NCBI RefSeq assembly: GCF_010119615.1
Contig: NZ_QOVG01000003.1
Span: 1 to 64,000 of the forward strand
DNA length: 64,000 nucleotides
From: Pseudoxanthomonas gei
GTDB taxonomy: Bacteria; Pseudomonadota; Gammaproteobacteria; Xanthomonadales; Xanthomonadaceae
Direction of reading: 5' to 3'
Below are positions 8,855-17,549 of this stretch, in pieces (the first letter of the stretch is position 1; every line of letters begins with the position of its first letter). The translations under genes and the position numbers were made by a program. Under the pieces are notes generated by a model, which ran no database searches, was not told the origin of the DNA, and saw nothing but the letters and a program-made list of their open reading frames with translations.

Positions 8855-10123
8855 TCACGCGAACCGGATGGTTGCCGCGGTGCCGCGACCAAGCTCGCTT
8901 TCCAGTTCGACTTTCCAGCTGAATCGTTCGCACAGCTTGCGCACGATCGAAAGCCCCAGCCCGGTCCCTTGTGGACGCGACGGATCGGCGCGATAGAAGG
9001 GCTCGAACGCATGCGCCCTGGATTCTTCGCTCATGCCCACGCCGGTGTCGCGCACGATGATCCGGTCCTGCTCAAGGATCACCTCGATGCGGCCCTCGTC
9101 GGTGTAGTTGCAGGCATTGCGCAGCAGGTTGCTGACCACTACATGCATGACCCGCGGCGGCGCATGCAGGCGCGGCTTGGCGTTGCAGGTCACCTCGAGG
9201 TCGACCTGCTTGCCGATCAACAGGCTGCGCGCATTCTCGGCTTCGTCCAGGACGATGTCGGCCAGGTCGAAATCCTCGCTCTGCGGCTCCACGTCCACTT
9301 CGCGGGCCAGGATCAGGAAGGCATCGATGACGGCTTCCATGTCGCGCCCCGCACGCTGGATGCGCTGCAGCGAGCGGGTCACGCGCGGGGAGGATTCCTC
9401 TGCCATGGCCATGTCGCTGGCGACGCGAATGACGGTCAGCGGGGTGCGCAGTTCGTGGCTGGCGTCGCGGGTGAAATCACGTTCGCGTTCGACATGGGTG
9501 CTCACGCGCTGGGCCAGGCCATGCAGCGCCGACGCAAGCTGGCGTGCCTCGCCCTGCACATCGGCAGGCAGCTTGTCGGGCGCAAGGCCGGTGACATCCG
9601 GGCCGCGCGGGTCCCATTGCGCGACCTGCCGCGCAAGCCAGCTGACCGGGGACACCAGCCGCTTGGAGGCGCGATAGGTCAGCCAGGAAACGAAGTACAC
9701 CGCGACCAGGGTCAGGATGATGGGAAGGGTGCCGAAGTAGAACGCCAGGCGCTCGGCCTGCGAACGCTGGAACACCAGGTAAAGCCGGCCCGCGGGCTTT
9801 TCGTCCACCAGCACCAGCAGGCCATCGGCCTTGAGCTCATAGAAGCCCGGCTTCAGCGCGCGAAGGTTTTCCGGCAGCACCAGGTTGGAGCGGCCGCGCA
9901 GCACCAGGTAGCCACGCATGTTGTAGCTGTTGGGCGGCGGCTGCGATTCCGACGCGCCATACAGGTCCCAGTAGTGCGCGGCTTCCTCCTGCAGGGCGGT
10001 ATTGATGAGGCTGTGCTTGATCACGGCCGACACCAGGAACACGCCCAGCACGATGGCAAGGCTCGCCAGTACCACCTGGATGATGAAGGCGATACGGATC
10101 TTTCGCGATAACCCTTGCGGCAT
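8855..10123 (-). CDS. Two-component sensor histidine kinase
   Basis: A 422-residue membrane kinase. Two membrane helices (about 10-34 and 129-149) flank a short periplasmic sensor region, and a HAMP-like linker follows. The H-box is RDASHELRTPLTVI with phospho-acceptor His223. The ATPase domain shows the N-box LLRNACNYTDEG, DTGVGM and GTGLGLSI. It should phosphorylate the response regulator encoded 45 bases upstream, which is the first gene of the pair. The MacAB-type export operon begins about 110 bases downstream on the same strand, so the export genes are a plausible regulon. The signal cannot be told. Confidence 0.9.
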   Translation of the reverse strand: MPQGLSRKIRIAFIIQVVLASLAIVLGVFLVSAVIKHSLINTALQEEAAHYWDLYGASESQPPPNSYNMRGYLVLRGRSNLVLPENLRALKPGFYELKADGLLVLVDEKPAGRLYLVFQRSQAERLAFYFGTLPIILTLVAVYFVSWLTYRASKRLVSPVSWLARQVAQWDPRGPDVTGLAPDKLPADVQGEARQLASALHGLAQRVSTHVERERDFTRDASHELRTPLTVIRVASDMAMAEESSPRVTRSLQRIQRAGRDMEAVIDAFLILAREVDVEPQSEDFDLADIVLDEAENARSLLIGKQVDLEVTCNAKPRLHAPPRVMHVVVSNLLRNACNYTDEGRIEVILEQDRIIVRDTGVGMSEESRAHAFEPFYRADPSRPQGTGLGLSIVRKLCERFSWKVELESELGRGTAATIRFA

Positions 10124-10168
10124 GTTTACGTTCCGTGTGCCGTTGCCGGCCTATACCAGCCGGCAGGC

Positions 10169-10870
10169 TCAGGTGATGTCGGCGATCCGGTAACCGGCGC
10201 TTTGTACGGTGTGCAGCAGCGGCTTGTCGAACGGCTTGTCGATGACCTTGCGCAGGTTGTAGAGGTGGCTGCGCAGGGTATCCGAATCGGGCAGGCCGTT
10301 GCCCCAGATCTCGCGTTCGATTTCCTGTCGGGTCACCACACGTGGCGATTCGCGCATCAGGATGGTCAGCAGGCGCAAACCGATCGGCGACAGCATCAGT
10401 TCGGCCCCGCCACGGGTTGCCCGCATGCTTACCGGGTCCAGGACCAGGTCAGCGACCTTCAACACTTCGGCGCCTACCTGCCTGCGCTCGCGGCGGATCA
10501 GTGCGCGCAAGCGTGCTTCAAGCTCCTGGATGGCGAAAGGCTTGGTCAGGTAGTCGTCCGCGCCCGAGCCCAGGCCGGTCAGCTTGTCGTCCAGGGTGTC
10601 ACGCGCAGTCAGCATCAGCACGGGCGTGGACTTGCGTGCCTCGTTGCGCAGGCGCCGGCACACTTCCATGCCATCCATGCGCGGCAACATCAGGTCCAGG
10701 ACCAGCACGTCATAGCTGTTCTCCACCGCAAGGCGGTAGCCGTCCAGCCCATCAGTCGCATAGTCGACCTCGAAGCCGCGGCCCTCAAGGTATTCGCCGA
10801 TCATTTCCGAGATATTTCGATTGTCTTCGACCACCAGCACGAGTCCGGCTGATTCCTGTGTTTGGCGCAT
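10169..10870 (-). CDS. OmpR/PhoB-type response regulator
   Basis: A 233-residue DNA-binding regulator. The receiver domain has the acidic pair E15/D16, phosphorylation site D59 in VLDLMLP, and the conserved K110 in LTKPF. The C-terminal winged helix shows LSPIGLRLLTILMRESPRVVTRQEIEREIWG and ends SAGYRIADIT, typical of the Trans_reg_C domain. It is the first gene of a regulator-kinase pair and is divergent from the DUF486 gene, so the 124-base gap after 10870 should hold both promoters. Targets are not visible from sequence; the adjacent export operon is the obvious candidate. Confidence 0.92.
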   Translation of the reverse strand: MRQTQESAGLVLVVEDNRNISEMIGEYLEGRGFEVDYATDGLDGYRLAVENSYDVLVLDLMLPRMDGMEVCRRLRNEARKSTPVLMLTARDTLDDKLTGLGSGADDYLTKPFAIQELEARLRALIRRERRQVGAEVLKVADLVLDPVSMRATRGGAELMLSPIGLRLLTILMRESPRVVTRQEIEREIWGNGLPDSDTLRSHLYNLRKVIDKPFDKPLLHTVQSAGYRIADIT

Positions 10871-10994
10871 GCGACCTCCGTTGGATGCTTCAGGTTTGTG
10901 AAGCTACCTGCTTCGAAGTTGACGCCATGTGAAGGCCGCCCGGGCGCCTGGCCAAGCGTTAATCTTGCAGCCCGTCCCTCTGCCGCCTGTCACC

Positions 10995-11354
10995 ATGATC
11001 GAACGATTTCTGCCCCTGCTCCTGCTGCTGGGCTCGAACATCTTCATGACCTTCGCCTGGTACGGGCACCTTAAATACAAGGGCTCGCCGCTGCTGCTGG
11101 CCATCGTGGCCAGCTGGGGAATCGCCTTCTTCGAGTACTCCCTGATGGTCCCGGCCAACCGCCTGGGCAGCAACGTGTATTCGGTGGTCCAGCTCAAGAC
11201 CATCCAGGAAATCCTGACCCTGGTGGTGTTCGCGGGGTTCTCGACCTGGTACCTGGGCCAGCCGCTGAAGTGGAACCATTACGCAGCCTTCGGGCTGATC
11301 GTCGGTGCCGCCTTCCTGATGTTCTACGAACCGGCGTCGCCGGTTACAGCCTGA
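10995..11354 (+). CDS. DUF486 family small membrane protein (DMT-like)
   Basis: A 119-residue protein with four predicted membrane helices. It matches the DUF486 family by the LLLGSNIFMTFAWYGHLKYK opening and the central FFEYSLMVPANRLG and SVVQLKTIQEILTL segments. The family resembles half-size drug/metabolite transporters, but no substrate is known. The frame opens at 10929; the ATG at 10995 fits the family start and puts the first helix at the N-terminus. The last 11 bases overlap the convergent DUF962 gene. Confidence 0.85.
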   Translation: MIERFLPLLLLLGSNIFMTFAWYGHLKYKGSPLLLAIVASWGIAFFEYSLMVPANRLGSNVYSVVQLKTIQEILTLVVFAGFSTWYLGQPLKWNHYAAFGLIVGAAFLMFYEPASPVTA

Positions 11355-11646
11355 CCTTGCCGGTCAGGATGTCCTTGAACATCACCCAGTCGCCGGCGAA
11401 CGAATAAAGCGGATGCTTGAAGGTGGCCGGGCGGTTCTTTTCAAAGAAGAAGTGCCCTACCCAGGCGAATCCATAGCCGCAGAACAACGCGCCCAGGGCC
11501 CACCATCCATTGGCCGTCACCAGCGCGGCCGCCAGCAGGGCCAGCACGCCGCAACTACCGATGAAATGCAGCCGGCGCGATACGCGGTTGCTGTGTTCCT
11601 GCAGGTAGAACGGGTAGAACTCGCGGAAGCTGGCGAAGCGGCTCAT
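11344..11646 (-). CDS. DUF962 / Mpo1-like family protein
   Basis: A 100-residue membrane protein with the DUF962 signature: FYPFYLQEHSNRVSRRLHFIG at the start, two hydrophobic helices, and GFAWVGHFFFEKNRPATFKHP before a short tail. The yeast relative Mpo1 is an Fe(II) peroxide-forming dioxygenase that alpha-oxidises 2-hydroxy fatty acids, using conserved histidines. The corresponding His residues (in EHSN, LHFIG and VGHF) are present here. Whether this bacterial member has the same activity is inference. It is the last gene of a minus-strand run beginning at mazG, 18 bases after ynfA. Confidence 0.85.
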   Translation of the reverse strand: MSRFASFREFYPFYLQEHSNRVSRRLHFIGSCGVLALLAAALVTANGWWALGALFCGYGFAWVGHFFFEKNRPATFKHPLYSFAGDWVMFKDILTGKVRL

Positions 11647-11664
11647 GTGTCGTCTCCGTATGGC

Positions 11665-11988
11665 TCAGGCGGTGCGCGGCGCGAACATGATGACGCCCAT
11701 GCCCAGCAGGCACAACGTGGCACCCAGCAGGTCCCACCGCGTCGGCTTGACCGCATCCACCCACCAGAGCCATCCCATCGCTACGGTCACGTAGACACCG
11801 CCGTAGGCTGCGTAGATCCGTCCTGCAGCGGTCGGGTGCAAGGTCAGGAGCCAGGCGAACAAGGCCAGGCTGGCGGCGGCCGGCAGCAGCAGCCACGCGC
11901 TTCCGCCCTTGCGCAGCCAGATATACGGCAGGTAGCAGCCCACGATCTCCGCTATGGCGGTGAGCACGAAAAGCAGCAGCGTTTTCAC
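11665..11988 (-). CDS. ynfA: YnfA family (UPF0060) membrane protein
   Basis: A 107-residue protein with four helices, equal in length to E. coli YnfA (108). Diagnostic segments are [18 protein letters not shown] and [23 protein letters not shown], then a final helix in [16 protein letters not shown]. YnfA has been proposed to be a small-multidrug-resistance-like transporter; activity here is untested. It overlaps the end of mazG by 4 bases, so translation is probably coupled. Confidence 0.92.
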   Translation of the reverse strand: MKTLLLFVLTAIAEIVGCYLPYIWLRKGGSAWLLLPAAASLALFAWLLTLHPTAAGRIYAAYGGVYVTVAMGWLWWVDAVKPTRWDLLGATLCLLGMGVIMFAPRTA

Positions 11989-12800
11989 CGGCTCACGCGC
12001 TCCAGACCTTTTGCACGGTTCCAGTACTCGTCCTGCTGCTCCAGTGTCATGCCCTGCAGCGCTGTTCCGTCGTCAGCAGCCATCGCCTCCATGCTGCGGA
12101 AACGGCGCTCGAACTTCAGGTTGGCGTGGCGCAAGGCAGCGCCGACGTCGACCTTGGCATGGCGGGCCAGGTTGGCACACACGAACAGCACGTCGCCAAT
12201 CTCATCCTGCAGCCGCTCACGGTTGTCGGCTGTCGCGGCCTGGGCGAATTCAACGCGCACTTCCTCTATTTCCTCGTGCAGCTTGGCGATCACCGGCGCG
12301 GGCCCGGGCCAGTCGAAGCCCACGCGCGCAGCGCGCGACTGCAGCTTCACCGCCTTCTGCCATTCCGGCATGCCGCGGGCGATGCCCGCGAGCGCCGAAG
12401 TATCGGCATCGCCGGCAGCCTGCCGCTCGCGTGTCTTCTGAGCTTCCCATTCCCGCGTCTGTGCCTCCGCATCCTCGACCGTGGCCCCGGCAAAGACATG
12501 CGGATGCCGGCGCAGCATCTTGTCGCAGATGGCTGCCACCACGTCACCGAAATCGAATGCGCCCTGCTCCTTGGCCATCTGCGCATGGAAGACCACCTGC
12601 AACAGCAGGTCGCCGAGCTCGTCCTTCAGGTCGCCCAGGTCATTGCGATCGATCGCATCGGCAACTTCGTAGGCCTCCTCGATGGTGTAAGGCGCGATGC
12701 TGGCGAAGTCCTGTTCCAGGTCCCACGGGCATCCGCTGTCGCGGTCCCGCAGGCGGGCCATGATGGCAAGCAGTTCATCGACGTTATGCGGAGCGGTCAC
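11985..12800 (-). CDS. mazG: Nucleoside triphosphate pyrophosphohydrolase MazG
   Basis: A 271-residue protein, close to E. coli MazG (263). It hydrolyses NTPs and dNTPs to the monophosphate plus pyrophosphate, and in E. coli also moderates ppGpp and MazEF. The N-terminal half holds the metal-binding helix pair [10 protein letters not shown] and [17 protein letters not shown]. The second half repeats it as [15 protein letters not shown] and [18 protein letters not shown], so both MazG folds are intact. It starts at a GTG (12800). It overlaps ynfA and lies about 100 bases downstream of cysQ, making a house-cleaning group with nudE and cysQ. Confidence 0.93.
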   Translation of the reverse strand: MTAPHNVDELLAIMARLRDRDSGCPWDLEQDFASIAPYTIEEAYEVADAIDRNDLGDLKDELGDLLLQVVFHAQMAKEQGAFDFGDVVAAICDKMLRRHPHVFAGATVEDAEAQTREWEAQKTRERQAAGDADTSALAGIARGMPEWQKAVKLQSRAARVGFDWPGPAPVIAKLHEEIEEVRVEFAQAATADNRERLQDEIGDVLFVCANLARHAKVDVGAALRHANLKFERRFRSMEAMAADDGTALQGMTLEQQDEYWNRAKGLERVSR

Positions 12801-12902
12801 GGTCAGTGCCCTGTGAATGAAGGTTGCAATAAGTCCCCCGGCAGAGCCGGGCTTGCCCTGCTGCCCTCCCCCGACTACTAGTGCAGTGGGGCTGGGGCGG
12901 CT

Positions 12903-13709
12903 CTACGGGGACGCGGTGAGCCAGGTTTTCCAGGGCAGCTGCGGATCGCCCAGGGCGAGGAAATCGCCATTCAGGAGCGTCGGACGCTGGTTGTAGCGGA
13001 AGGCGCGTCCGTCCGGGGCAATCACTGCGCCGCCCGCCGCTTCCAGCACGCACTGCGCCGCGGCGGTGTCCCACTCGGAGGTGGGACCAAAACGCGGGTA
13101 CACGTCCATGCCACCTTCGGCGATGCGGCAGAACTTGAGCGAAGAGCCCAGGCCGATGGTTTCGGTCTCACCGATCCGGGCCAGCAGGGCCTCGGTGCGC
13201 GCATCCCGGTGCGAGCGGCTGGCGGCGACGCGCAATGCGCCGGTAGCTGGTCGGCGCGTACGCAGCAGCACATCGGTTTCGCCTTCGCGACGATAGGCGT
13301 CCTGCCCGCGCACGCCATGCCACACCACACCGCCCACGGGCGCCAGCACTACGCCAAATACGCTGGCGCCATCATCTATCAGCGCGATGTTGACGGTGAA
13401 CTCACCGTTGCGCTTGACGAATTCGCGGGTCCCGTCCAGTGGGTCGACCAGCCAGTAACGCGTCCAGTGGCGGCGTACTTCCCAGGGCACGGTGGCCGAT
13501 TCTTCCGACAGCACCGGCCATTCCGGGGTCAGCCTTTGCAGGCCCTCGACGATGATGTGGTGGGCCGCAAGGTCGGCCGCAGTGAGCGGGCTTGCATCGG
13601 ACTTGCGTTCCACCTCGAAGGCGTGTTCGTACACCTCGAGGATCGCGGCCGCCGCTTCGCGCGCAATGGCTATCACTGCTTCCTGCAGATCAGCGGTCAC
13701 CAGGCTCAT
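12903..13709 (-). CDS. cysQ: 3'(2'),5'-bisphosphate nucleotidase CysQ
   Basis: A 268-residue phosphatase of the inositol-monophosphatase/FBPase fold that converts PAP to AMP. PAP is the by-product of PAPS reduction and of sulfotransferases. Metal-binding motifs are complete: VLSEESA, WLVDPLDGTREFVKRNGEF and SEWDTAAAQCVLEAAGG. The frame extends to 13727, but the ATG at 13709 overlaps the nudE stop as ATGA, arguing for coupled translation from there. Two sulfotransferase genes occur later in this window (25332 and 34372), so there is a plausible local source of PAP. Confidence 0.93.
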   Translation of the reverse strand: MSLVTADLQEAVIAIAREAAAAILEVYEHAFEVERKSDASPLTAADLAAHHIIVEGLQRLTPEWPVLSEESATVPWEVRRHWTRYWLVDPLDGTREFVKRNGEFTVNIALIDDGASVFGVVLAPVGGVVWHGVRGQDAYRREGETDVLLRTRRPATGALRVAASRSHRDARTEALLARIGETETIGLGSSLKFCRIAEGGMDVYPRFGPTSEWDTAAAQCVLEAAGGAVIAPDGRAFRYNQRPTLLNGDFLALGDPQLPWKTWLTASP

Positions 13710-14260
13710 GCGGATTTCCCCAGCCATTCGCGGGCGATGAACAATGCGGCCAGGGAACGCCCCTCCGAAAAATCCTCGCGCATCATCAGCTGGTCCAGCG
13801 CATCAAGCTTCCACGGCACCACTTCCAGCTCCTCGGGCTCATCGCCGGGCAGGCGCTCGGGATACAGGTCGCGTGCAAGGACCAGCCACGACTGGTGGCT
13901 CATGTAGGTGGGCGCCAGGCTCATCGCACGCAGCACGTCGATCCTGCGCGCGCCATAGCCGGCCTCTTCCTTCAATTCGCGGTCGGCGGCCTGCGCGGGG
14001 CTTTCGCCCGCATCGATGCGGCCCTTGACCAGCCCCAGTTCGTAACGATGCACACCGGCTGCGTATTCGCGCACCAGCAACACGGTTTCCTCGTCCAGCA
14101 TGGGCACGACCACCACCGCGCCGTGCCCGGTGGGCTTCTGCCTGTAGAAGCGGCGGCGCTCGCCGTTGCTGAATTCAAGGTCCAGCTCTTCCACCTTGCG
14201 CTCCGAGGGCCCTTCCGGCCTTTCGGTGATGCGATGGATAACGGGCAGGCGCCGGCTCAT
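13706..14260 (-). CDS. nudE: ADP compounds hydrolase NudE (Nudix family)
   Basis: A 184-residue Nudix hydrolase, almost the length of E. coli NudE (186), which cleaves ADP-ribose, NADH and AP(n)A compounds. The Nudix box is complete: G-RIDAG-E-SPAQAAD-REL-K-EEAGYG, residues about 95-118. The frame remains open far upstream to 14653, but that part is an antisense shadow of bioA; the ATG at 14260 (MSRRLPVIHRI) fits the family. Its stop overlaps the cysQ start (ATGA). It is divergent from bioA with under 50 bases between starts, so both promoters must be compact or overlap the coding ends. Confidence 0.9.
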   Translation of the reverse strand: MSRRLPVIHRITERPEGPSERKVEELDLEFSNGERRRFYRQKPTGHGAVVVVPMLDEETVLLVREYAAGVHRYELGLVKGRIDAGESPAQAADRELKEEAGYGARRIDVLRAMSLAPTYMSHQSWLVLARDLYPERLPGDEPEELEVVPWKLDALDQLMMREDFSEGRSLAALFIAREWLGKSA

Positions 14261-14307
14261 CGACACGCACCGGTGCGATGGCCGGTGGCGGCCGATATGA
14301 TGGGCGA

Positions 14308-15702
14308 ATGCAGGAAAAAGACCATGAACCACAAATGCTAACAGAGGCCGGCGACTGGCGGTCACGCGACCTGGCCGTGCTGTGGCACCCGTGCACGCAG
14401 ATGCGCGAGCACCCGGACACGCTGCCGCTGGTGCCCATCGAGCGCGGCGAAGGCGCCTGGCTGGTCGGCTATGACGGGCGCCGCTACCTGGATGCGGTAA
14501 GCAGCTGGTGGACCAACCTGTTCGGCCACAGCGAGCCGCGCATCGCCGCGGCGATCTCGCGCCAGGCGCAGACGCTGGAACAGGTGATGCTGGCGGGCTT
14601 CTCGCACGCCCCGGCGGTGCGCCTGGCCGAACGCCTGCTGGCGATGGCTCCACGCCAGCCCGGCCGCAAGCCGCTGGCCAAGGTCTTCTATGCCGACAAT
14701 GGCTCGGCCGGCGTGGAGGTCGCGCTGAAGATGGCGTTCCACTATTTCCACAATCGCGGTGAGCACCGGCGCACCAAGTTCGTCGCGCTTGAGAATGGCT
14801 ACCACGGCGAAACCATCGGCGCGCTGGCCGTCGGCGACATACCGCTCTACCGGCGCGTGTATGCGCCGCTGCTCAGCGAGGCGCTGTTCGCGCCATCACC
14901 CGACGCCTACCTGGCCCTGCCCGGCGAATCGGCGGCCGATTGCGCGCTGCGTGCCGCCGACGGCCTGGCCAATCTGCTTGACCGCCATCCGGGCGAGATC
15001 TGCGCCCTGATCATCGAGCCGCGCGTGCAGTGCGCCGGCGGCATGCGCATGCACGATCCGGCCTACCTGGCGCGCGCGCGCCAGCTCTGCGATGCCCATG
15101 GCATATTCCTGATCGCCGACGAGATCGCGGTGGGCTTCGGACGCACCGGGCCGATGTTCGCCAGCCAGGACAGCGGCGTCATGCCGGACCTGATGTGCCT
15201 GTCGAAGGGGCTGACCGGTGGTTTCCTGCCACTGGCCGCGGTGCTGGCGACGCAGGAAATCTATGACGCGTTCCTGGACGATTCGCGCGAGCGCGCCTTC
15301 CTGCATTCGCACAGCTACACCGGCAATCCACTGGCCTGCGCCGCCGCCCTGGCGACGCTGGACATCTTCGAAACCGATGGCGTGCTGGCACGCAACCGCG
15401 AGACGGCCGCGAAGATGGCAGTGCTGGCCGCACCATTCGCCTCCCATCCCCACGTGGCCGACGTGCGCCAGGCGGGGATGATCGTGGCCTTCGAACTGTC
15501 GCGCGATGGTCGCGGGCGAACGCCTTTCCCCACGGCGCAGAAGATCGGGCTGAAAGCCTATCGCGCAGCGCTGGCACGAGGCGTGGTCCTGCGTCCGCTG
15601 GGCGACGTGTTGTACTGGATGCCCCCGTACTGCATCGATGACGCGCAGTTGCAGCTGTTGGCCGAGACCACCCGCAGCGCGATCGACGAGGCGGTCGCAT
15701 GA
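14308..15702 (+). CDS. bioA: Adenosylmethionine-8-amino-7-oxononanoate aminotransferase
   Basis: A 464-residue class III aminotransferase of biotin synthesis. It transfers the amino group of S-adenosylmethionine to KAPA to form DAPA. Specific marks are LWHPCTQMREH near the N-terminus, the SSWWTNLFGH motif, IIEPRVQCAGGM, the DEIAVGFGRTG cofactor loop and the PLP lysine in CLSKGLTGGFLP. I chose the ATG at 14308 (MQEKDHEP); a further ATG at 14335 is possible, and the open frame from 14278 is less likely. The end overlaps rsmE by 4 bases. The other bio genes are not in this window. Confidence 0.93.
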   Translation: MQEKDHEPQMLTEAGDWRSRDLAVLWHPCTQMREHPDTLPLVPIERGEGAWLVGYDGRRYLDAVSSWWTNLFGHSEPRIAAAISRQAQTLEQVMLAGFSHAPAVRLAERLLAMAPRQPGRKPLAKVFYADNGSAGVEVALKMAFHYFHNRGEHRRTKFVALENGYHGETIGALAVGDIPLYRRVYAPLLSEALFAPSPDAYLALPGESAADCALRAADGLANLLDRHPGEICALIIEPRVQCAGGMRMHDPAYLARARQLCDAHGIFLIADEIAVGFGRTGPMFASQDSGVMPDLMCLSKGLTGGFLPLAAVLATQEIYDAFLDDSRERAFLHSHSYTGNPLACAAALATLDIFETDGVLARNRETAAKMAVLAAPFASHPHVADVRQAGMIVAFELSRDGRGRTPFPTAQKIGLKAYRAALARGVVLRPLGDVLYWMPPYCIDDAQLQLLAETTRSAIDEAVA

Positions 15703-16433
15703 GGCTGACCCGCTGCCATGTCGATGTCGCCCTTGCCACTGGTGCCAGGGTGGTCCTGCCCGAGTCCGCCGCCACGCATCTGGTCCGCGTGCTGCGTTTG
15801 CGTGAAGGCGACGAGTGCATCCTGTTCAATGGCGACGGCAACGACCACGCGGCTCGCATCGCAACGGCCGGCAAACGCGAGGTCACCGTCGACCTGCATG
15901 CTTGCCAGGCCGTGGAGAACGAATCACCGCTTCACATCACCCTGCTGCAGGGAATCGCGCGCGGCGAGAAGATGGACCTGATCCTGCAGAAGGCCACGGA
16001 ACTCGGCGTAGCCCGCGTGCTGCCGGTGCTGGCCGAACGCACCGAAGTGAAGCTGGATGCCGACCGCACCGAAAAGCGCATGGCGCACTGGCGCAGCGTG
16101 ATGGTCTCGGCCTGCGAACAATCGGGACGCGCGCGAATTCCAGGGCTTGCAACGCCGGCGGGGCTCGCGCCCGCGGCAGCCACCCTGGACGGCATCGGAC
16201 TGAAGCTGATCCTGGACCCGGTGGGCGAGCATGCGCTTTCCGGCCTGGCCGCACCCGGGGACCATCACCTTGCCATCGCCATCGGACCCGAAGGCGGCTG
16301 GTCGCCGCGCGACCGCGAGTTGCTGCGAATCGCCGGCTTCACTGGCCTGCGCCTGGGTCCACGCATCCTGCGCACGGAGACCGCGGGGCTGGCCGCTATT
16401 GCGGCGTTGCAATCGCGTTTCGGGGACCTGTAG
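15699..16433 (+). CDS. rsmE: 16S rRNA (uracil(1498)-N(3))-methyltransferase
   Basis: A 244-residue SPOUT-class methyltransferase, the same size as E. coli RsmE (243), which methylates N3 of U1498 in 16S rRNA. There is an N-terminal PUA-like domain (LRLREGDECILFNGDG), then the line EKMDLILQKATELGV. The C-terminal trefoil knot shows IAIGPEGGWSPRDRELL and LRLGPRILRTETA, which bind S-adenosylmethionine. The start ATG overlaps the bioA stop (ATGA), so it is translationally coupled to bioA although functionally unrelated. Confidence 0.95.
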   Translation: MRLTRCHVDVALATGARVVLPESAATHLVRVLRLREGDECILFNGDGNDHAARIATAGKREVTVDLHACQAVENESPLHITLLQGIARGEKMDLILQKATELGVARVLPVLAERTEVKLDADRTEKRMAHWRSVMVSACEQSGRARIPGLATPAGLAPAAATLDGIGLKLILDPVGEHALSGLAAPGDHHLAIAIGPEGGWSPRDRELLRIAGFTGLRLGPRILRTETAGLAAIAALQSRFGDL

Positions 16434-16460
16434 CACTTCCTTTCGCCAGGGCCACCGCAA

Positions 16461-17549
16461 TCAGCGGGTCCGCGCTGCCGCGATCCGCATCACATCGTCC
16501 AGCAAGGCGGCGGCGGTGATTTCCGCACCCGCCCCCGGCCCCTGGATCAGAAGTGGCTGCCTGCAATAACGGTCGCTGAAAATCGCGACACGGTTGTCTG
16601 TTCCACTGCCACCGCACAACGGATGAGCCGGCGCCAGCGCCTGCAAGCCGACCCGCGCGCCTTCGTCATCGAAGCGCCCGACGAAACATAGCTTGCGGCC
16701 ATTGTCGTGCGCATCCTCGAGTCGCCCGGCGAGCGGCTCATCCAGCAAGGGCAGCTGTGCGTCCAGCTCGCCCACGGTCAGCGCAGCCAGCGCCGGAGGC
16801 ACCAGCGACTCGACCTCCACCTGTTCCCGGTGCAATGCGTGCCCGGCCGCCCGCGCCAGGATCAGTAGCTTGCGGCGCACGTCCTCGCCTGAGAGATCCA
16901 GTCTGGGATCAGGCTCGGTAAAGCCCAGGCGGCGCGCTTCACGCACCAGGTTGGAGAACGTCTGCACGCCGTCGTAATGATGGAACAGCCAGGCCAGCGA
17001 ACCGGACAACACGCCTTCGACGCGATGGATGCGATCGCCGCCGGCGACCAGTTCACGCAGGCTGCGCAAGAGCGGCAGTCCCGCGCCCACCGTGGCACTG
17101 TCGCCATAGGATGCGCCGGTCGCGCGGCCTGCATCGTCGATGTCGCGCGCACGTGCCAGCGCCCCGCCCTGGCCAAGCTTGTTGGCGGTCACCACGTTTA
17201 CGCCGCGCGCGATCCATTCGGCGTGCCAGTCGGCCACCGACTCGCTGGCGGTGGCATCGACCACCACGTCGCCGCGACGCAACGCGTCGGCCTCTGCCCA
17301 CGGTTGCAGGGGATCGAGACTGAGAGGCGACCCGCGAGCCGCATCAAGCGCCGCGCCGGGCAACTCATTGCAATGCTGCAGGGCGCGCGAGTTGGCCAGC
17401 CAGGCGAACTCGGGCAAGGCACTGCCGCGTTCCAGCAGGCTCTGGTAGCGGGCAACGAAGGCGCCGCCCACCTGCCCGGTGCCCAACAAGGCCAGCCGGG
17501 GCGTCGGCACCGCACGGTAGGCGGTTGCCAGGCGTATGACGCGGCTCAT
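16461..17549 (-). CDS. Homoserine dehydrogenase (stand-alone, no aspartokinase domain)
   Basis: A 362-residue enzyme reducing aspartate semialdehyde to homoserine, feeding methionine and threonine synthesis. The dinucleotide fold starts LALLGTGQVGGAFVARY, followed by VVTANKLG. The catalytic domain shows VEGVLSGSLAWLFHHYDGVQTFSNLV and SGEDVRRKLLILARAAG, typical of the ThrA/MetL C-terminal half. There is no N-terminal kinase and no C-terminal ACT domain, so feedback inhibition by threonine is not expected from the architecture. It is last in the metX-metB-hom operon, overlapping metB by 4 bases, so homoserine supply is tied to methionine control by the upstream riboswitch. Confidence 0.93.
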   Translation of the reverse strand: MSRVIRLATAYRAVPTPRLALLGTGQVGGAFVARYQSLLERGSALPEFAWLANSRALQHCNELPGAALDAARGSPLSLDPLQPWAEADALRRGDVVVDATASESVADWHAEWIARGVNVVTANKLGQGGALARARDIDDAGRATGASYGDSATVGAGLPLLRSLRELVAGGDRIHRVEGVLSGSLAWLFHHYDGVQTFSNLVREARRLGFTEPDPRLDLSGEDVRRKLLILARAAGHALHREQVEVESLVPPALAALTVGELDAQLPLLDEPLAGRLEDAHDNGRKLCFVGRFDDEGARVGLQALAPAHPLCGGSGTDNRVAIFSDRYCRQPLLIQGPGAGAEITAAALLDDVMRIAAARTR

